Below, one piece after another: positions 1 to 12,596 of a stretch of DNA of 64,000 bases. This DNA comes from Echeneis naucrates. Its lineage: Eukaryota; Chordata; Actinopteri; Carangiformes; Echeneidae. Position 1 is the first letter of the stretch. Each line of letters starts with the position of its first letter. The notes beneath the pieces were generated by a model that saw nothing but the letters and a program-made list of their open reading frames with translations, ran no database searches and had not been told where the DNA came from. Made by a program: the position numbers and the translations under genes. The stretch is from the NCBI RefSeq assembly GCF_900963305.1, contig NC_042513.1, positions 27,519,087 through 27,583,086 of the forward strand. The letters are read 5' to 3'.

Positions 1-19
1 GAGGACGGAGTGGGGAGGA

Positions 20-119
20 NNNNNNNNNNNNNNNNNNNNNNNNNNNNNNNNNNNNNNNNNNNNNNNNNNNNNNNNNNNNNNNNNNNNNNNNNNNNNNNNN
101 NNNNNNNNNNNNNNNNNNN
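20..119. other. Assembly gap (100 N)
   Basis: Exactly 100 undetermined bases. This is the usual placeholder for a scaffold gap of unknown size, so the first 19 bases may not be truly adjacent to the rest. Confidence 0.98.
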
Positions 120-3100
120 CAGCCATCGTCAGCTCAGAGTAGCCCAGCGGTTTGGGTGAACACCTGCAGACCTGCAGCCTCAGATCGCCGGCGGATGTTT
201 GTGGGCGCTGGCTGTTCACTGGTAATCTTGCAGCCTGATCAGCGACGGTCACATCAACTGACAGTCAGAGGAGGCTCTGAAGGATCTGGTGGGAAGCAGT
301 CGTGGTTCATCAGCAGTTTTTATCGCCTCCATCTTTGTGCAGAGCGGCAGTTTGAAGCTGTTGAAGCTGCTGCATGAACACCAACTGAGCTCTGCTTCGA
401 TGGTGACGAGCAGTCTCCCTGCAGGCTGCTGTGTAATGTGTAACCAGCAGTAAGTGAAGACTAATGAGCAGAGTTTCATGGGAGCCACTGCTGTTTACTC
501 CAAAAATCCTGAAGCTGGAGCAGAACGAGTCCCTAATGGATAAATTATCTGACGCAGAGAAATAATCAAGTTCTTCAGACTCTGGATCAAAGAGGTTTTT
601 CTGTGGAAACACCAAGCTAACATCAATGATCTGGAAAATATTCTGAAATCACACAGCTGTTTTCACTTTCAGGAGGCTGACCTTGCAACCTTCGCCTCGA
701 TATGAGCCAATCCAGCCTGTTATAGGTGAGGCTGGGCGAGGGCAGGTATCTGTGATGATTCTGCTCAGCCCCCCCAGCACCACCACTGAGGTCAGTCTGC
801 AGGTTTTCCCTCCATCCGTTAAATGACTGAAGCTCACGAACAGCTGAGCGAGGCACAGTTTTAGTGTGTGATGTCATCATCGACCCCCCTGATGAACAGT
901 TGAATAATCTGGCTGTTGTAATCCTGTGACATAACATGCTGGCTGAACGCCTCCTGGACCAGACAGTCTTCACACACACACCCATCCCTGTGAGGACGCT
1001 GCATTGACACATTCATTGTGAACCAACACGAACACGGCCCCTGTTCAATGAAACTGGACGACTCAGTGGGTCAGAACCAGCTTCTTCTCTGGATGGGAAC
1101 GTCATTCAGATTTCTGATCTGGATCAGGGATCAGCTGTTTAAGGAGATGCTGAAGGATTTCTCAGTTCTTCAGTTCCTAAAGTCCTCCCTCCTCAGGGTT
1201 CACCCTGTGACCTTTGACCACCAAAGTCCCAACTGGGGATCATCTCAGAACCGGGATGTGGAACAAGAAGCCTGCTCCTCCATCTTCACTGCGCTAGTTT
1301 CCTCGACTCGGTCGCTGACATTTTAGATGAGAACCCGGAGGCGTCTCCAAGGAAAGGCAACGTACCATAGTAACTCCAGAGCACTGCTGGGGTTTGAGTG
1401 ACAAGAGGAAGCTTAGATATTTGAGTATTTTAACACAATTAGTACAAAAACACGAATGAGTGAAATCAGTTTGATATTTTAGATTCACCAAAATATCGTC
1501 TCTGGTTGCTTTAAATTGAATTTCCACGGGACGTGCCTCTCCCTCCATTTATGCCTTTTGTATTATTCTACAGCAGAGAGTCTCACCCACCGCTGTGTGA
1601 CGATATTTCCTTGATCAAGAAAAAGCAAAAGAATCGGCTGACTCTGTCGGCCTGTGAGGGACCAAGTGAACTGACAGATTTCGTCCCAGCCTTTTGTGTT
1701 GTTGGTAATAACTATAATGCCACAACAATCACTTACTGTGTTCAAGACATAAACAGTTAAAAGGGTGTTTTGTATTTACCTTGATTTTTATCTCATATAT
1801 TGACTCATACCTGTGATCACAGCTAAATTCTTCACATTGTTTCAATGAGAACGTTTGTAATAAAAAAAAATAAATAAACCTAATTTCCTGCTCTGATTTC
1901 ATGTAAAACAAACTGTAGTTTTCCTGCCGGCCAAACAAAGCCAATAATTGGCCTGGTAACGTTTCTTGAAGTAGTTTATTAACAGTTAGTGTGAAAACAT
2001 TCTCCTCTGTGATGTTAATGTATTCATCCGCTTCCTCCAGGACTCCAGCAGTTTTATTTACTGAAAACGTTGTCATCATTCTCAGGCCTGCTCTCATTTC
2101 ACATAATTAATGTGACTGACGATCCCAAAATAGTGTTTTCAGGATCAGTGAAGGTGTCGTGTTTCCAAACTGCTCAGTCAACAATCAGAAAATGGCTCAC
2201 CTCCAGCAAACAGTCTGAGAGACCCCGACTGAACAAACACAACACACAAAACTCCCACTCAAACGAGGGGACCTGAACGCCCCTCAGGACAGAGCCGGAG
2301 TGGAGCATCTTCCCAAAGTACTGAACATCTTTGAAGTGAACTGAGCAGCTAAGACAGAAAACTGACTTTAAAAGGAAGATGATCAGCATCAAACAGGCTG
2401 TCAGAGTCCACGAGACGCACAGACAGACATACACACTCTTACCTTTCATGGCAGAAATAACAAAATACATATTTATAATCCAGACTGGATCCTCTGAGCC
2501 GCAGCAGCTTCTCTGTCTGCTTCACAACCTGATCTGCTGCTCAGCATGAGGATCCATGTGACTGTGACATCACTATCCAACCCCGCCTCCCCCAGCCAAG
2601 TGACACGCCCATCAGCAAATGAGAAGAGAGAGCAGGGAAGCAACCTCGCTAACAGGATCTGATTGAGTGTGTGTGTGTGTTTCCAATCCTTATTTCAGAA
2701 AATTCACTTACATTAAGGAAAACTTCAAGAAAAGACTTAAAGGTGTTTTTGTTTTAAGGGGAACATTAATCCCTGCTGTTCAGATCTCATCAGCTTTTGA
2801 AAAATCTGATTCTGGATGTTTGTGCATTCAGTGCAAAGTTGTCGTCACCTCGACACCTCGCTGTGTTGTATGTTGTTGGATTGTTTGATTTCTCTGTAAT
2901 AAACAGAAATGTCAAACCAAACAGGTTGTGGTTTTATTTGTGGAACTGCTCCAGGACTTCCTGTGGTGTTGTTGTCATGAAGAGGTTGCCATGTAACCAA
3001 CAACACCATTTGGTTCAGGTTTGTGTCACAGTGGAAACAGAAACACAGAAACGTTCAAACGTGTGGGGAAGAAGAAAAGCACATGGAGAGTTTACACTGA

Positions 3101-3402
3101 GCCGACCGGCAGAAGAGAGGAAACAACCAGAGAGGGAGATAAGACGGAAACTGTCAGCCAGAGCTCAGAGACGAAGCTTCAGCAGAGGTTTATCATCAAC
3201 ATCAGCGGGGTATTCACACTGGATGATTCATGAATTATAACTCAGTCAGTTTCAGTTTCCGTTGGATCTCCGTTGGGTCCGAGAGTATCACCTCTCTTTT
3301 GTCCATGTTGGCTCAGATGAAATAAAAAATTCTTTGATCACGAGTTCTCGGATTAAATGCTGCAGAGTGGAGCATCTTCCTCACATAAAGACCTGAAACC
3401 TC
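120..3402. other. Intergenic or intronic, no gene recognised
   Basis: Open frames here are short, overlap on both strands and show no recognisable domain. If the unidentified leftward gene that starts at 18454 is long, this stretch could be one of its introns. Confidence 0.5.
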
Positions 3403-3987
3403 CACCTTCAGACCCTGTGGACCTTCAGACCGTATGGACCTTCAGAACGTATGGACCCTCAGACCGTATGGACCTTCAGAACGTATGGACCCTCAGACCC
3501 TGTGGACCTTCAGACCCTGTGGACCTTCAGAACGTATGGACCCTCAGACCCTGTGGACCTTCAGACCCTGTGGACCCTCAGACCCTGTGGACCTTCAGAA
3601 CGTATGGACCCTCAGACCCTGTGGACCTTCAGAAACGTATGGACCTTCAGACCCTGTGGACCTTCAGACCGTATGGACCTTCAGAACGTATGGACCTTCA
3701 GACCCTGTGGACCTTCAGACCCTGTGGACCTTCAGAACGTATGGACCCTCAGACCCTGTGGACCTTCAGACCCTGTGGACCTTCAGAACGTATGGACCCT
3801 CAGACCCTGTGGACCTTCAGAACGTATGGACCCTCAGACCCTGTGGACCTTCAGACCCTGTGGACCTTCAGAACGTATGGACCTTCAGAACGTATGGACC
3901 TTCAGACCCTGTGGACCTTCAGACCCTGTGGACCTTCAGAACGTATGGACCTTCAGACCCTGTGGACCTTCAGACCACGCAGACCTT
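3403..3987. repeat. 17-bp minisatellite
   Basis: Tandem array of about 34 copies of GACCTTCAGACCCTGTG and variants in which CCCTGTG is replaced by ACGTATG or CCGTATG. The period is not a multiple of three and no unit contains a stop, so all three forward frames stay open for roughly 200 codons. The apparent WTFRPCGPSDPVDLQ proteins are a by-product of the repeat. Confidence 0.95.
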
Positions 3988-6718
3988 GAAGCTGGTTTTC
4001 TTCAGCGTGTATTAAAGCGTCTCCTGCTTGTGTTGTTCTGTGAATCAGGGAATAGAAGCGCAGGTTAAAATGAAATAAGTGATATTTCAGCAGTAACTGA
4101 AGGACTGAAGAGCAGCTCCAGCTAACAGCTTCTCCCACCGTCCCACTCTGCCTCCTAAAACTAATCCCTCCTGAACCGTGCAGCCTCGGAGGAAACGATT
4201 AAGCTCCCTGGAACCAGCCGAGGAAACATGAGCGTGGAGTCACTGAGGCTTCAGGGGGAGAACGACTGCTGCCAGCAGAGGGAGGAAACTGAGGAGCAGC
4301 AGGAGCTTCATTCTTCCTCCAAACTGGCAGAACAGGAGGATGATTTACGCTTCAAAAAGCTTGGCGTCTGGCGGTGGAGCTCTCCTCATCCCCTCATCAC
4401 ACGCCGTCAATAGATTCTCAGTGGCATGTTAGGAGTTGTTTGGAAAATGCCTCCTCAGGATCAGTGTTTCTGCCTCCAATCATCACGACTGCAGGAGGAG
4501 CTCACATTCATTATCCATCCTTATCAGCTCTAGTGAGAGGGGACTCCTCAGGAAGCCCCCCCCACATTCATCCTTATCTATCCTCCACACTCACAGCTCC
4601 GACATCTTTCACGCAAAAACTGCCTCTAATGTGGAGAAAATTCACTTCCTCAGACTGCAGATGAGCCTCAATGTGGATCATCAACCGGGAAGACCTGATC
4701 TAAGATCCGACTAAACTTTAACTGTTTAACAGTCACAAACACATAAATGACATTTCTGTTCTATGTAAATGAATGTGTGCTATTTCAGGTGACTTCAACC
4801 ATCAACTAAGTTTTGACAGAAAGTGGGAAATCAACCATCATGTGACTCAGGCCCCGCCCCCACGCAGTGAACAGCTGATGACGAAGAGCAGAAATCAGTC
4901 GACTTACATGAATGTGTCTTCTTCGCAGTGGTCGACAAACCTGCAAAACACAAACACAGACACACAATCAGCTTTCATATCAAAGGGGTTTACAAAGCTG
5001 AAGAAGAGCAGAAGACTATTCATCTCTGACCTTTAACCTTCTCTGTGGTGCATTCAGGTGTCCCTTTAGATAAAAGCACCAAATGAATAAATCAGATGTA
5101 AATGTAACGGATGAATGATGATGCAGCTCATCATCAACTTCACAACAAACAAACTCACACAGTTTAACCAGTCAGTGTGTCACACACAGACACACAGCAG
5201 AGTGTGTGTGTTTCCTCACTCTGCTGTGTGTCTGTGTGTGTGTGTTTTCCTGAGGGCCAAAGTCTGTCGGGGCCTCAGTGACTCTTCTGGTGACGCTCCG
5301 CTTGTTCAGTCCATCTGGACAAGGTCAGAGTGTGCGTTTATGTGTGTGTTTGATTTTGTGTTGTAACGTCACAGGAAGAAAACGTCGGTTATTGGTTTAA
5401 AGTTTTCTGACAGATTATGAACGGGACTGTCTATGTTGTGTTCACTGACCACTAGATGGCGGTGGTGAGTGGACCCTTCAGGTAAACAGACCGGAAGTGG
5501 CACAAGACTGCACTGCGAGCATTAGCATTAGCCAGCCCAGGCCATCTGAGGTGAGCAACAGAGCTGAGCTCTTTGAGGGAACTGAAACACGATGCCACGC
5601 TAGCTAAGACGTGTAGCCAAAAGCAACAACGATCCACCTCAGAAGAACAGAGCTCAGTCAGGACTGACTGACAGCCGTCTTCTTCCGTGGGACCAGATGA
5701 AGACATATTTCAATCGTGAGGTCAGATGATCCAGCTGATGATGTCACAGCAGCTGGATCACACCGTTGTGTTCCTCCACATCTGGAGAACAGAAGGCGTC
5801 TCTGTAGCAACACAACTTTTTTGCTGTTAACAACACGTAACAATGCTGTGACACAATTTAGCTTCTTTGAAGACTGCAGCTCGTTCATTTCACCAGATAA
5901 TGATTTGATTAGTTGTGCAGCTTCACTAACTGCTCTCTACTGTCTGATCTGGATTTAGTCCTGGTTCTCAAAGACCAAGTGAGTTGGACCTCACAGTGAC
6001 TGTCTTCCTCCAGAGATATGACAAGTTAAACAAAGTTCTGGTCTACATGGATCCGATTTGTTGGTCCAAATAGGAAACCTTCTCAAACCTGGTTTGGTTT
6101 AAATTCATTTTCAATGAAAGAGACCTGATCCGAAGAGAACCTGACCACAGCCAGACCAGATCTCAGCAGTCCAGCACCTCAGGCTCACCCTCTTGGTCTG
6201 AAACTGAAACAGCATGACTAAAGAACTGACTTCTTTAGTCCCGCTGTCTTTAACTTCTGGTCTCATTTAGTGGGTTTTAACTGTAGTCTGAGTCCAGAAG
6301 GACAACCAGGACCTGTCCTCAAACTGTCCAGGAAACAGTTTGAGGACAACCTTCACAAATTATTACTAACTAAAGCAGAAAAAACAGCTTTGATCGATTG
6401 ATGTGACCTTTTCCACTGTTGCCCTCTCTTACATTTTTCTGCCTATGAGCAGAAGGTGCCATGATGAATGTCCCCTGAGGGCCACAGCAGCTGATTCATG
6501 GCACTGGGGATGGTCTTTCATTTTTCTAGGGCATGCTGGGAGAGAAAAATAGAGAACGGACTGGAGCCATTTCTAATTAAGTTGTTATGTTTTCTTCCTT
6601 TATTCTGAAACAGACAATGATCTAAAATAAGAGGCGCAGCAAACCGAAGGGTTGTGGCGATCTCGGTCCTCACATGATGAGACTGCTTGAAAATGCACTT
6701 CTCAAACCAACACATGTG
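3988..6718. other. Non-coding stretch with one candidate micro-exon
   Basis: No gene is recognised here apart from the candidate exon listed at 4908-4940. There are short CA/TG tracts near 5180-5245 and 5335-5350. Confidence 0.45.
4908..4940 (-). CDS. Candidate 33-bp micro-exon, gene unknown
   Basis: On the minus strand a pyrimidine/T-rich stretch ends in TTTTGCAG. It is followed by 33 bases that read FVDHCEEDTF in the only sensible frame, and then by a near-consensus donor AT|GTAAGT. Both splice signals are good and the peptide has no stop. The exon could belong to the leftward gene whose first exon is at 18283-18454, but nothing ties the two together. I do not recognise the peptide, and a chance match is quite possible. 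Confidence 0.25.
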
Positions 6719-6791
6719 GGTTCCATAGTGTCGTGGTCATCACATCTCCTTACACACAGAAGGTCCTGGGTTCAATCCGCAGTGGAGACCA
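6719..6791 (+). pseudogene. Decayed tRNA-Val copy
   Basis: This 73-base stretch follows the intact tRNA-Val at 11275 almost throughout. It has GGTTCCATAGTG at the 5' end, GGTCATCAC in the D arm, and GGTCCTGGGTTC in the T arm. Changes in the anticodon stem (TCTCCTTACACACAGA) and a mismatched 3' acceptor half (GGAGACC) break the cloverleaf. It is either a tRNA pseudogene or the head of a tRNA-derived SINE, because a dispersed repeat begins just downstream. Confidence 0.75.
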
Positions 6792-6829
6792 GAGTTATTG
6801 TTTGTTACAAAAAGACGTTGACACTATCA

Positions 6830-7130
6830 GTTTAAATGGACTTTAGAGGTCTCACCAATACGAGATACTGTCCATCCCCATCAGTCTCTGAGCTGCGGCT
6901 TTGAAGCCGCCAGTTTGTAATTAATCTGTCAGCCATCTTGGATTTTGAAACAAAAAAACCAAACAACATAATTTGAATTAATTGAAATTACAGACCATAA
7001 ACTCATCGGGAAAACATTTAATGAGCTAATAAATCGGAGAGAAGAAGGGACATTTTCCCATAGACTTCAATATAACCTGAGATATTTACCACCAGTGGAG
7101 TCGCCCCCTGATGGTCAACAGGCAGACTGA
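6830..7130 (+). repeat. Dispersed teleost repeat with CCCATAGACTTCAAT motif
   Basis: This is the longest copy in the window of a non-coding repeat whose core reads: ACCATAAACTCATC, then AAAACATTTA, then GGGACATTTTCCCATAGACTTCAAT, then GAGTCGCCCCCTG. Shorter matches occur at about 8590 (+), 11940 (+), 14090-14195 (-), 29000-29110 (-), 42600 (+) and 49090 (+). I cannot see clear terminal repeats, so MITE versus SINE is open. The tRNA-Val-like piece just upstream and the similar pairing at 11855 suggest a tRNA-headed element. Confidence 0.6.
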
Positions 7131-8783
7131 AGGTTAACAGTCCAGGTCCAGGTGTGGGGGCAGCTGTTGGTTTGAAGGAAGAGAATCCAGTACAGAATTA
7201 GTCTTACTGAGAGGACCTGAGACCTGAACCTCATGTCTGACCCACTTCCTGTCAGGTGACTCAGAGCGGCAGAGTATGAGAATAAATCAGGCAGAAACAA
7301 ACGATGTTGGTGATTTCATTGATCATCGAAAAGCAGCAGGTCCAGCTGACGACATCGTTAATCTGCAGCGACCTTTGACTGCTACACACACACATCATGG
7401 AATCTGGACCACATTGGAATATTCATTAGCTCTGGCCTTATTTACTCCAGGAGGGGGAGACGACGCTCTGAGAAGGAAAACCAAAACCAGAGGTGCGCTC
7501 CTGGACCAGAACCTGAGGGTCTGGGACTGAGACCCGCTCACCAAGCTTTTCTGTCAACTGTAAACCATGAAAACCAAAGAAACGTTCAGCACAGGAAGTT
7601 CCTTGTTTGGGGCCGTTTGGCTCATGGACTGGAACAGAGGCCACTGAGTTACCGTGACAACGCCAAGGAAGTTGCGAAGGACACACCCACCTTTTTTTAA
7701 AGGTTATGGGTCACACATGAGCGTCCACAAGGACAGGGAGAGTGTGATCCACAACCTGATGCAGGATCATCCAGCTGTGGGTGTCGTCTTCTGTCCGTCC
7801 GGTTTCCTGTCTCTCTGCTCTGACCGATTGATAACGAGGGCGGGGCTGATGATGCTGCGAGACGCCGTGACAGACACTACGTGTGAGCAAACTTCATTTA
7901 ACAGAGGGAGCTCCACAAGACTCCTTCAGCACCTGATTTCAGGTCCTGGTCTCAGCACCTGTTTTAGCACCTCGTCTCAGGAACTGATCTGAGGACCTGG
8001 TCTCGGTCTACTGGCTCTGGTTCTCTGGCTGGAGCTGGTTTCTGCTTGGGTCCGTCTGTTTCCAGGGTCCGACAGACCCGGAGCAGACTGAGGGTCTGTC
8101 TCCGTTCCCCTCAGAGCTCGACTCAGATTAAAGCGCCTGCGTCTCATAATTGTTCAGAGTGAGCGGCTCCTCGTGCCAATTATAGAGCATTAGCAGCAGC
8201 CGCCAAAGTCATTTCACACCGCTGCTCATCAGGAGCTCAAAACAAAAGGAAGAAAAAAGAGACTCCCAGCCTCTCACCACCCGCAGCATCAGATAAGATG
8301 GTGGCGATAAAACAAGATTTAAGGATTAGACAGATGAGACAGAACTTTCAGTGACAGTGAAAACGGAGGCTGACAGTCGTCTTTAAAACCCCAGAGCAGA
8401 TGAGAAGAAACAGAAACGCTGCAACATTCATCATTCATGTAACTGAATTCTACCTGCCTCGTTTGCTACAGCCAATCCTGTCACCTGTGGGGACAGAGGG
8501 GGCGGGGCTAAATAGACCTGAAGCCTCGCCAGTACAAAGAGGGTCCAGAGTTAGCTTTAGCATAACTGCTACTTAGCTATGGGAGCATGGGAGAAGTAGG
8601 GACATTTTTCCCATAGACTTCAATACATCTTCCTTCTTCATACAACCGGTGATCATGTCACATCCTGAAGGTCGACAAATTATTCTGTCTTCGTTTAATA
8701 AGAAGACAGAAAAGATGCTAAACAATGTGAAACTGTCCCTTCCATCCCAGAGCTGGAGCTCAAAGGCTGAGACAACGTCAACA

Positions 8784-8818
<35 letters not shown>

Positions 8819-11274
8819 CCTGATTGTCATTTCCTGTCTAACCACAGTAACGTTTGCTGACACCTCAGACTGCGACACATTAAAGAGCAGCAGTTTTTCA
8901 CCAGCAGCCAAACACAACCGACACACTGCTGCTGCAGATACACAATGCAGGGGAAACACAAGACCCACAAACACACAACTTCATCACAAGCACAAACAGA
9001 CTGGGGACACTCTGCTTTTATCTGGGGACATTTGATCTGCAGACAGTGTGTTTGGTTTTGACACTGCTGCTGCTGGAGGGGTGGAGCCGGGTGGAGTCAG
9101 AAAATAACACAGCGACATCACAAAGTCCCAGAAGTCCTGCAGCTGCTTTTAAGGTTCAGTTTCTGAATCCAGACTGGGAGCATTTCTCTGGATTAATACA
9201 GACCATGTGGAGGTCTACCTTTAAACCTTCAGACTGTAAAATGATTTTCCGTCAAATTAAATCAGTTTCTTCACTCAGTGATACAACTTCTTATGTCTTT
9301 TTGCTGCACACACGTTCCCCATGCATATTAAATATATTAGATGGTTTGAGCCCCTCGGTGCTCCACTTGGACTTCTTACTGAGAGAAAACATGCTGCTCA
9401 GCCTTCTGTACCCCCTCCTCACACACACACCATCCCCTTCCCGCCCTGCGGGCCCCCATATGGACCCTAATAGATGAGCCTCTTCAAAGCTGCTCTCACA
9501 GACGTGAGCAGGCAGTCCTGCACGTGGAAACAGAACAAACACACAGCTCATACAGGGAGTGTGGTGGAGGGAAGGTTGGGAATACACACACACACACATA
9601 AGGTGAATAATTAAAGAGTCTCCCACTCCTTCACTCTGCAGTGAGTTAGCTTTAGCATACTCCTCCCAGCCTTCCTGAGTCATTTTAAAGGGTTTTTGGT
9701 GAATGACTTAAGTAAAAGATGCTTTTATTTTATAAAATGAAGAACAAAATATACCAGATCTTCTGAATATGTTAAAAAACATAAATGAGACTATGGATGT
9801 CATTGTTGAAGTTACATGTTGAACATGAAAACTGATTTTTGGCTGCCAACTAACGTAAACAGAGTGTTTTGCTGCGCCACTTCACACTACTGAGATGAGG
9901 TCACAAAGGTCAGAGGTCACTCAGGTTGGTTTGGCCATACAGTTCTGTTTCCTTCCTGAGGCCTGTTTGTGTTTTTATTTTGTGTTGTCTATAAGTTCAT
10001 GTGGCTGTGTGATGTTATCAGGTCTGATGTAGGCCCAGAAGGTCCTGGTCCTGTTAAACTTCATTTTCCAGGATTTAATGATATTTTAATAAATATTCTT
10101 GTTCTAAGCTCTTATCAACACAATAAAAAAGTACATCTTGGTTTGTTTGGTTACTTTGGTGAATTAGAGTGTGTTTGTGTGTGTCACACTGACATCTGCT
10201 GGGAACAGAGTGAGGGCTGTGTGTTTATCTGTTTGTGTTCATTTGTTTGTATGTAATTTGGTCCGTGAGTAACGCAATGTCAGCGTGCAACTGTTGTGTG
10301 TTCACAAAAACAGAACACACAGCAGGTGAATCACTTTTGTGATTCTTATTCTTCTCCTAAGTGGCAGCATGATCTCTCTGGGCCACCGTAGACAAGTTAG
10401 TCACTAAATCTGCACTCCTGAACTCAAGGAAGCAATGCATTCTGGGACATATTAGGGAACCATCTCTAACAAACAGCTGGACTCTCTCGGATGTTTAAAT
10501 ATTCCAACACAAAAACACAACCAGCTGACAGACACACAACACAGACTTACACAGGAAGACGCCATATACATGGCTAAAATTGAACTGAATTCACTTTTAC
10601 ATCGGAGTGTTTAAGTAAATCAGTCACACAATAAATGTCATATCACTTCTTCAGGACAAATGATTTCCCCGTAAAGATCACATTTGGCCTCCTGACTCCG
10701 CCCATGACTCCGCCCCTCCTTCCTGCTCCTGCTGCTTTGGTTTCTTTCAGCCTCTTCAGGCATCAACCTTCAACACAGCTCTGTGAATAAACAGGGGAAA
10801 TGAATTCTACACGCACTTAATGGAGCCTCCCCAGCATGCTTCTTTTAAATTTCCGGGGGGGGGGGGGTGACAGGCTGAGTTTAAAAGCTCTAAATTGGTA
10901 GAAGATAAGTTAATCCTTTTATCCGTGTCATTGCCGCCGGCGACTAAAATAACCACTGAAGAAAGAGGAAGTCTGAGAGAGAAGAAGAGTGGAGAAAGAA
11001 AATAAAACACTAAGTTTGTGGACTCGAAGGTAAAGAGAAGTGTCAGAATCAAACCAGTCATCGCATCTCTGTGCGGTGCCAAGGTGGGCAAGGTCAAAGG
11101 TCAACTCAGGGTCAGTCAGACTGACATCTCCCATCAGAGCGGCGTTCGAAGTGTGTGTCGGCCATCTTGTTTTAGGAAGATTCCATCAATGTATTTGTTT
11201 ACGAAGGAAATGTTGAGAGGTCGGTATCATACTGGAGCTGGAACATCACCCAGCAGAAAAGACATGTCCCTGTT
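7131..11274. other. Non-coding, repeat-sprinkled
   Basis: No gene is recognised. The stretch holds a (CA)n tract at 8786-8816, a short copy of the CCCATAGACTTCAAT repeat near 8595-8625, a minus-strand copy of a 65-bp dispersed repeat (9112-9176), and a run of G near 10857-10867. The open frames present have no domain signature. Confidence 0.45.
9112..9176 (-). repeat. 65-bp dispersed repeat, copy 1
   Basis: Read on the minus strand it contains ATTCAGAAACTGAACCTTAA, then CAGCTGCAGGACTTCTGGGA, then CTTTGTGATGTC. Related copies lie at 12528-12596 and 63597-63653 on the plus strand. The family is not recognised. Confidence 0.6.
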
Positions 11275-11347
11275 GGTTCCATAGTGTAGTGGTCATCACG
11301 TCTGCTTTACACGCAGAAGGTCCTGGGTTCGATCCCCAGTGGAACCA
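11275..11347 (+). tRNA. tRNA-Val(UAC)
   Basis: This is a complete 73-nt cloverleaf. The acceptor GGTTCCA pairs with TGGAACC and is followed by discriminator A. The D arm carries GTGTAGTGGTCATCAC. The anticodon stem TCTGC/GCAGA closes the loop TTTACAC, giving anticodon TAC. The T arm CTGGG/CCCAG surrounds TTCGATC. The A and B box promoters are intact. No TTTT terminator follows directly, only TTT about 6 bases downstream, so transcription may run on a little. It matches the usual vertebrate tRNA-Val-TAC closely. Confidence 0.93.
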
Positions 11348-11854
11348 AACCTTTGTCTCACTGCTGCTCATGAAACAAAGTGACCTCTAACAGAAGGTTA
11401 GAATGTTTTGTTCTGCTCCTGGGACCCTGAACACACCAGTTTTAACCTGCCTGAAGGGGAAGCGGCTCCGCCGTCGGTCTGAAGACGACAGTGTTGTCTG
11501 TTGGAGCTGCAGGTGTGACAGGCGTTCCTTCACCTGAACAGCAGCAGCAGCAGCTGAATAAATCACTGCAGTGTCTGCAGACATCCAGGAGCTAAAAACA
11601 GGAGAGAGAGGCCGGATCCTGGTCCCTGAGGGGCCTCCTGAAACCTCTAAAATATTTCTTCTGCTCTCAGGTCTGCAGAGAAAAATGACTCACAGTTTCC
11701 ACAAACCCCCAAACAAATGACTGATCCTTTGAACTGTTTGTTTTTAGGTAGCTTCAGGACTGAGGAAATAAATGCACCAACAATGATTGTCTTCAATCAC
11801 TTTAGATACAACTGACCCCATTTGGGTCCATTTCAGTTCAGCAGCCTTTGCTGT
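11348..11854. other. No feature seen
   Basis: Spacer between the intact tRNA-Val and its truncated relative. No coding or repeat signal is recognised. Confidence 0.4.
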
Positions 11855-11895
11855 GGTTCTGTAGTGTAGTGGTCATCACGTCTGCTTTACACGCA
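11855..11895 (+). pseudogene. Truncated tRNA-Val 5' half
   Basis: GGTTCTGTAGTGTAGTGGTC and the following bases up to TTTACACGCA match the first 41 bases of the intact tRNA at 11275 with two changes. The match then stops abruptly. About 50 bases downstream it is followed by the GGATGTTTTCCCATAGACTTCA motif seen behind the other tRNA-Val-like copy. It may be a retrotransposed tRNA fragment or a SINE head. Confidence 0.75.
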
Positions 11896-12133
11896 ATGGA
11901 AACGTTGACCTGCTCCATCTTCAGTGGATGGTACAATCTTTGCTGAGCTAATGAAGTGGGGATGTTTTCCCATAGACTTCAGTACTTCTAAAATAATCGT
12001 CTTCATCCTTACTGATCTTTCACCATCAGGTGGAGGGCGGGGCTTCAGGCCTGAACCAGGAAGTCAGAGCAGTCCCTGTTGAACTGAGCCCAGATTGATG
12101 CTGCTGTCCTGAAAGGTATTGTTAGTTTGGTGG

Positions 12134-12135
<2 letters not shown>

Positions 12136-12174
<39 letters not shown>

Positions 12175-12181
12175 GGGGGGA
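12136..12181 (+). repeat. (GT)n followed by G-run
   Basis: A dinucleotide GT tract runs directly into a run of G. This is a simple-sequence length polymorphism candidate and assembly is likely imprecise here. Confidence 0.85.
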
Positions 12182-12527
12182 GGGTTATTAATGTCTCCCC
12201 CCGGACTGCAGCAGAAGCTCCAACATATCTTCATCTTCATAGACCGAGCTGGAGCTCGCCAGGCCAGGTGAGAATCCATCATGGCTATTATTACCTGAGG
12301 CCTCACACTGATGCATCCACACGCACACACACACACACTCTCAGTGCAAGTATATTTTGTCACTGTCTTTCTTTTCACACAGCTCCATGCTCTTTTTACT
12401 TACATGCGCGCACACACACACACACAAACACACACTTCCAAAAGCTCAATAAACAAAAACATTAAATATAGTCTCAAGGTTAATCCCGCTGAAGTCTCAA
12501 AGGTCTCAGTCTTCAGAGACACACTCC

Positions 12528-12596
12528 CAGTCTGGACTCAGAAACAGAACCTTAAGACCAGCTACAGGAATTCTGGCGCTTTGTGATGTCACAAAA
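12528..12596 (+). repeat. 65-bp dispersed repeat, copy 2
   Basis: It contains ACTCAGAAACAGAACCTTAA, then CAGCTACAGGAATTCTGGCG, then CTTTGTGATGTCACA. This matches the copies at 9112-9176 (minus) and 63597-63653 (plus) with scattered changes. Confidence 0.6.

Noticed and set aside
3357-4068. Three overlapping plus-strand open frames of about 200 codons (WTFRPCGPSDPVDLQ repeats)
   Set aside because: They are products of a stop-free 17-bp tandem repeat, not genes.
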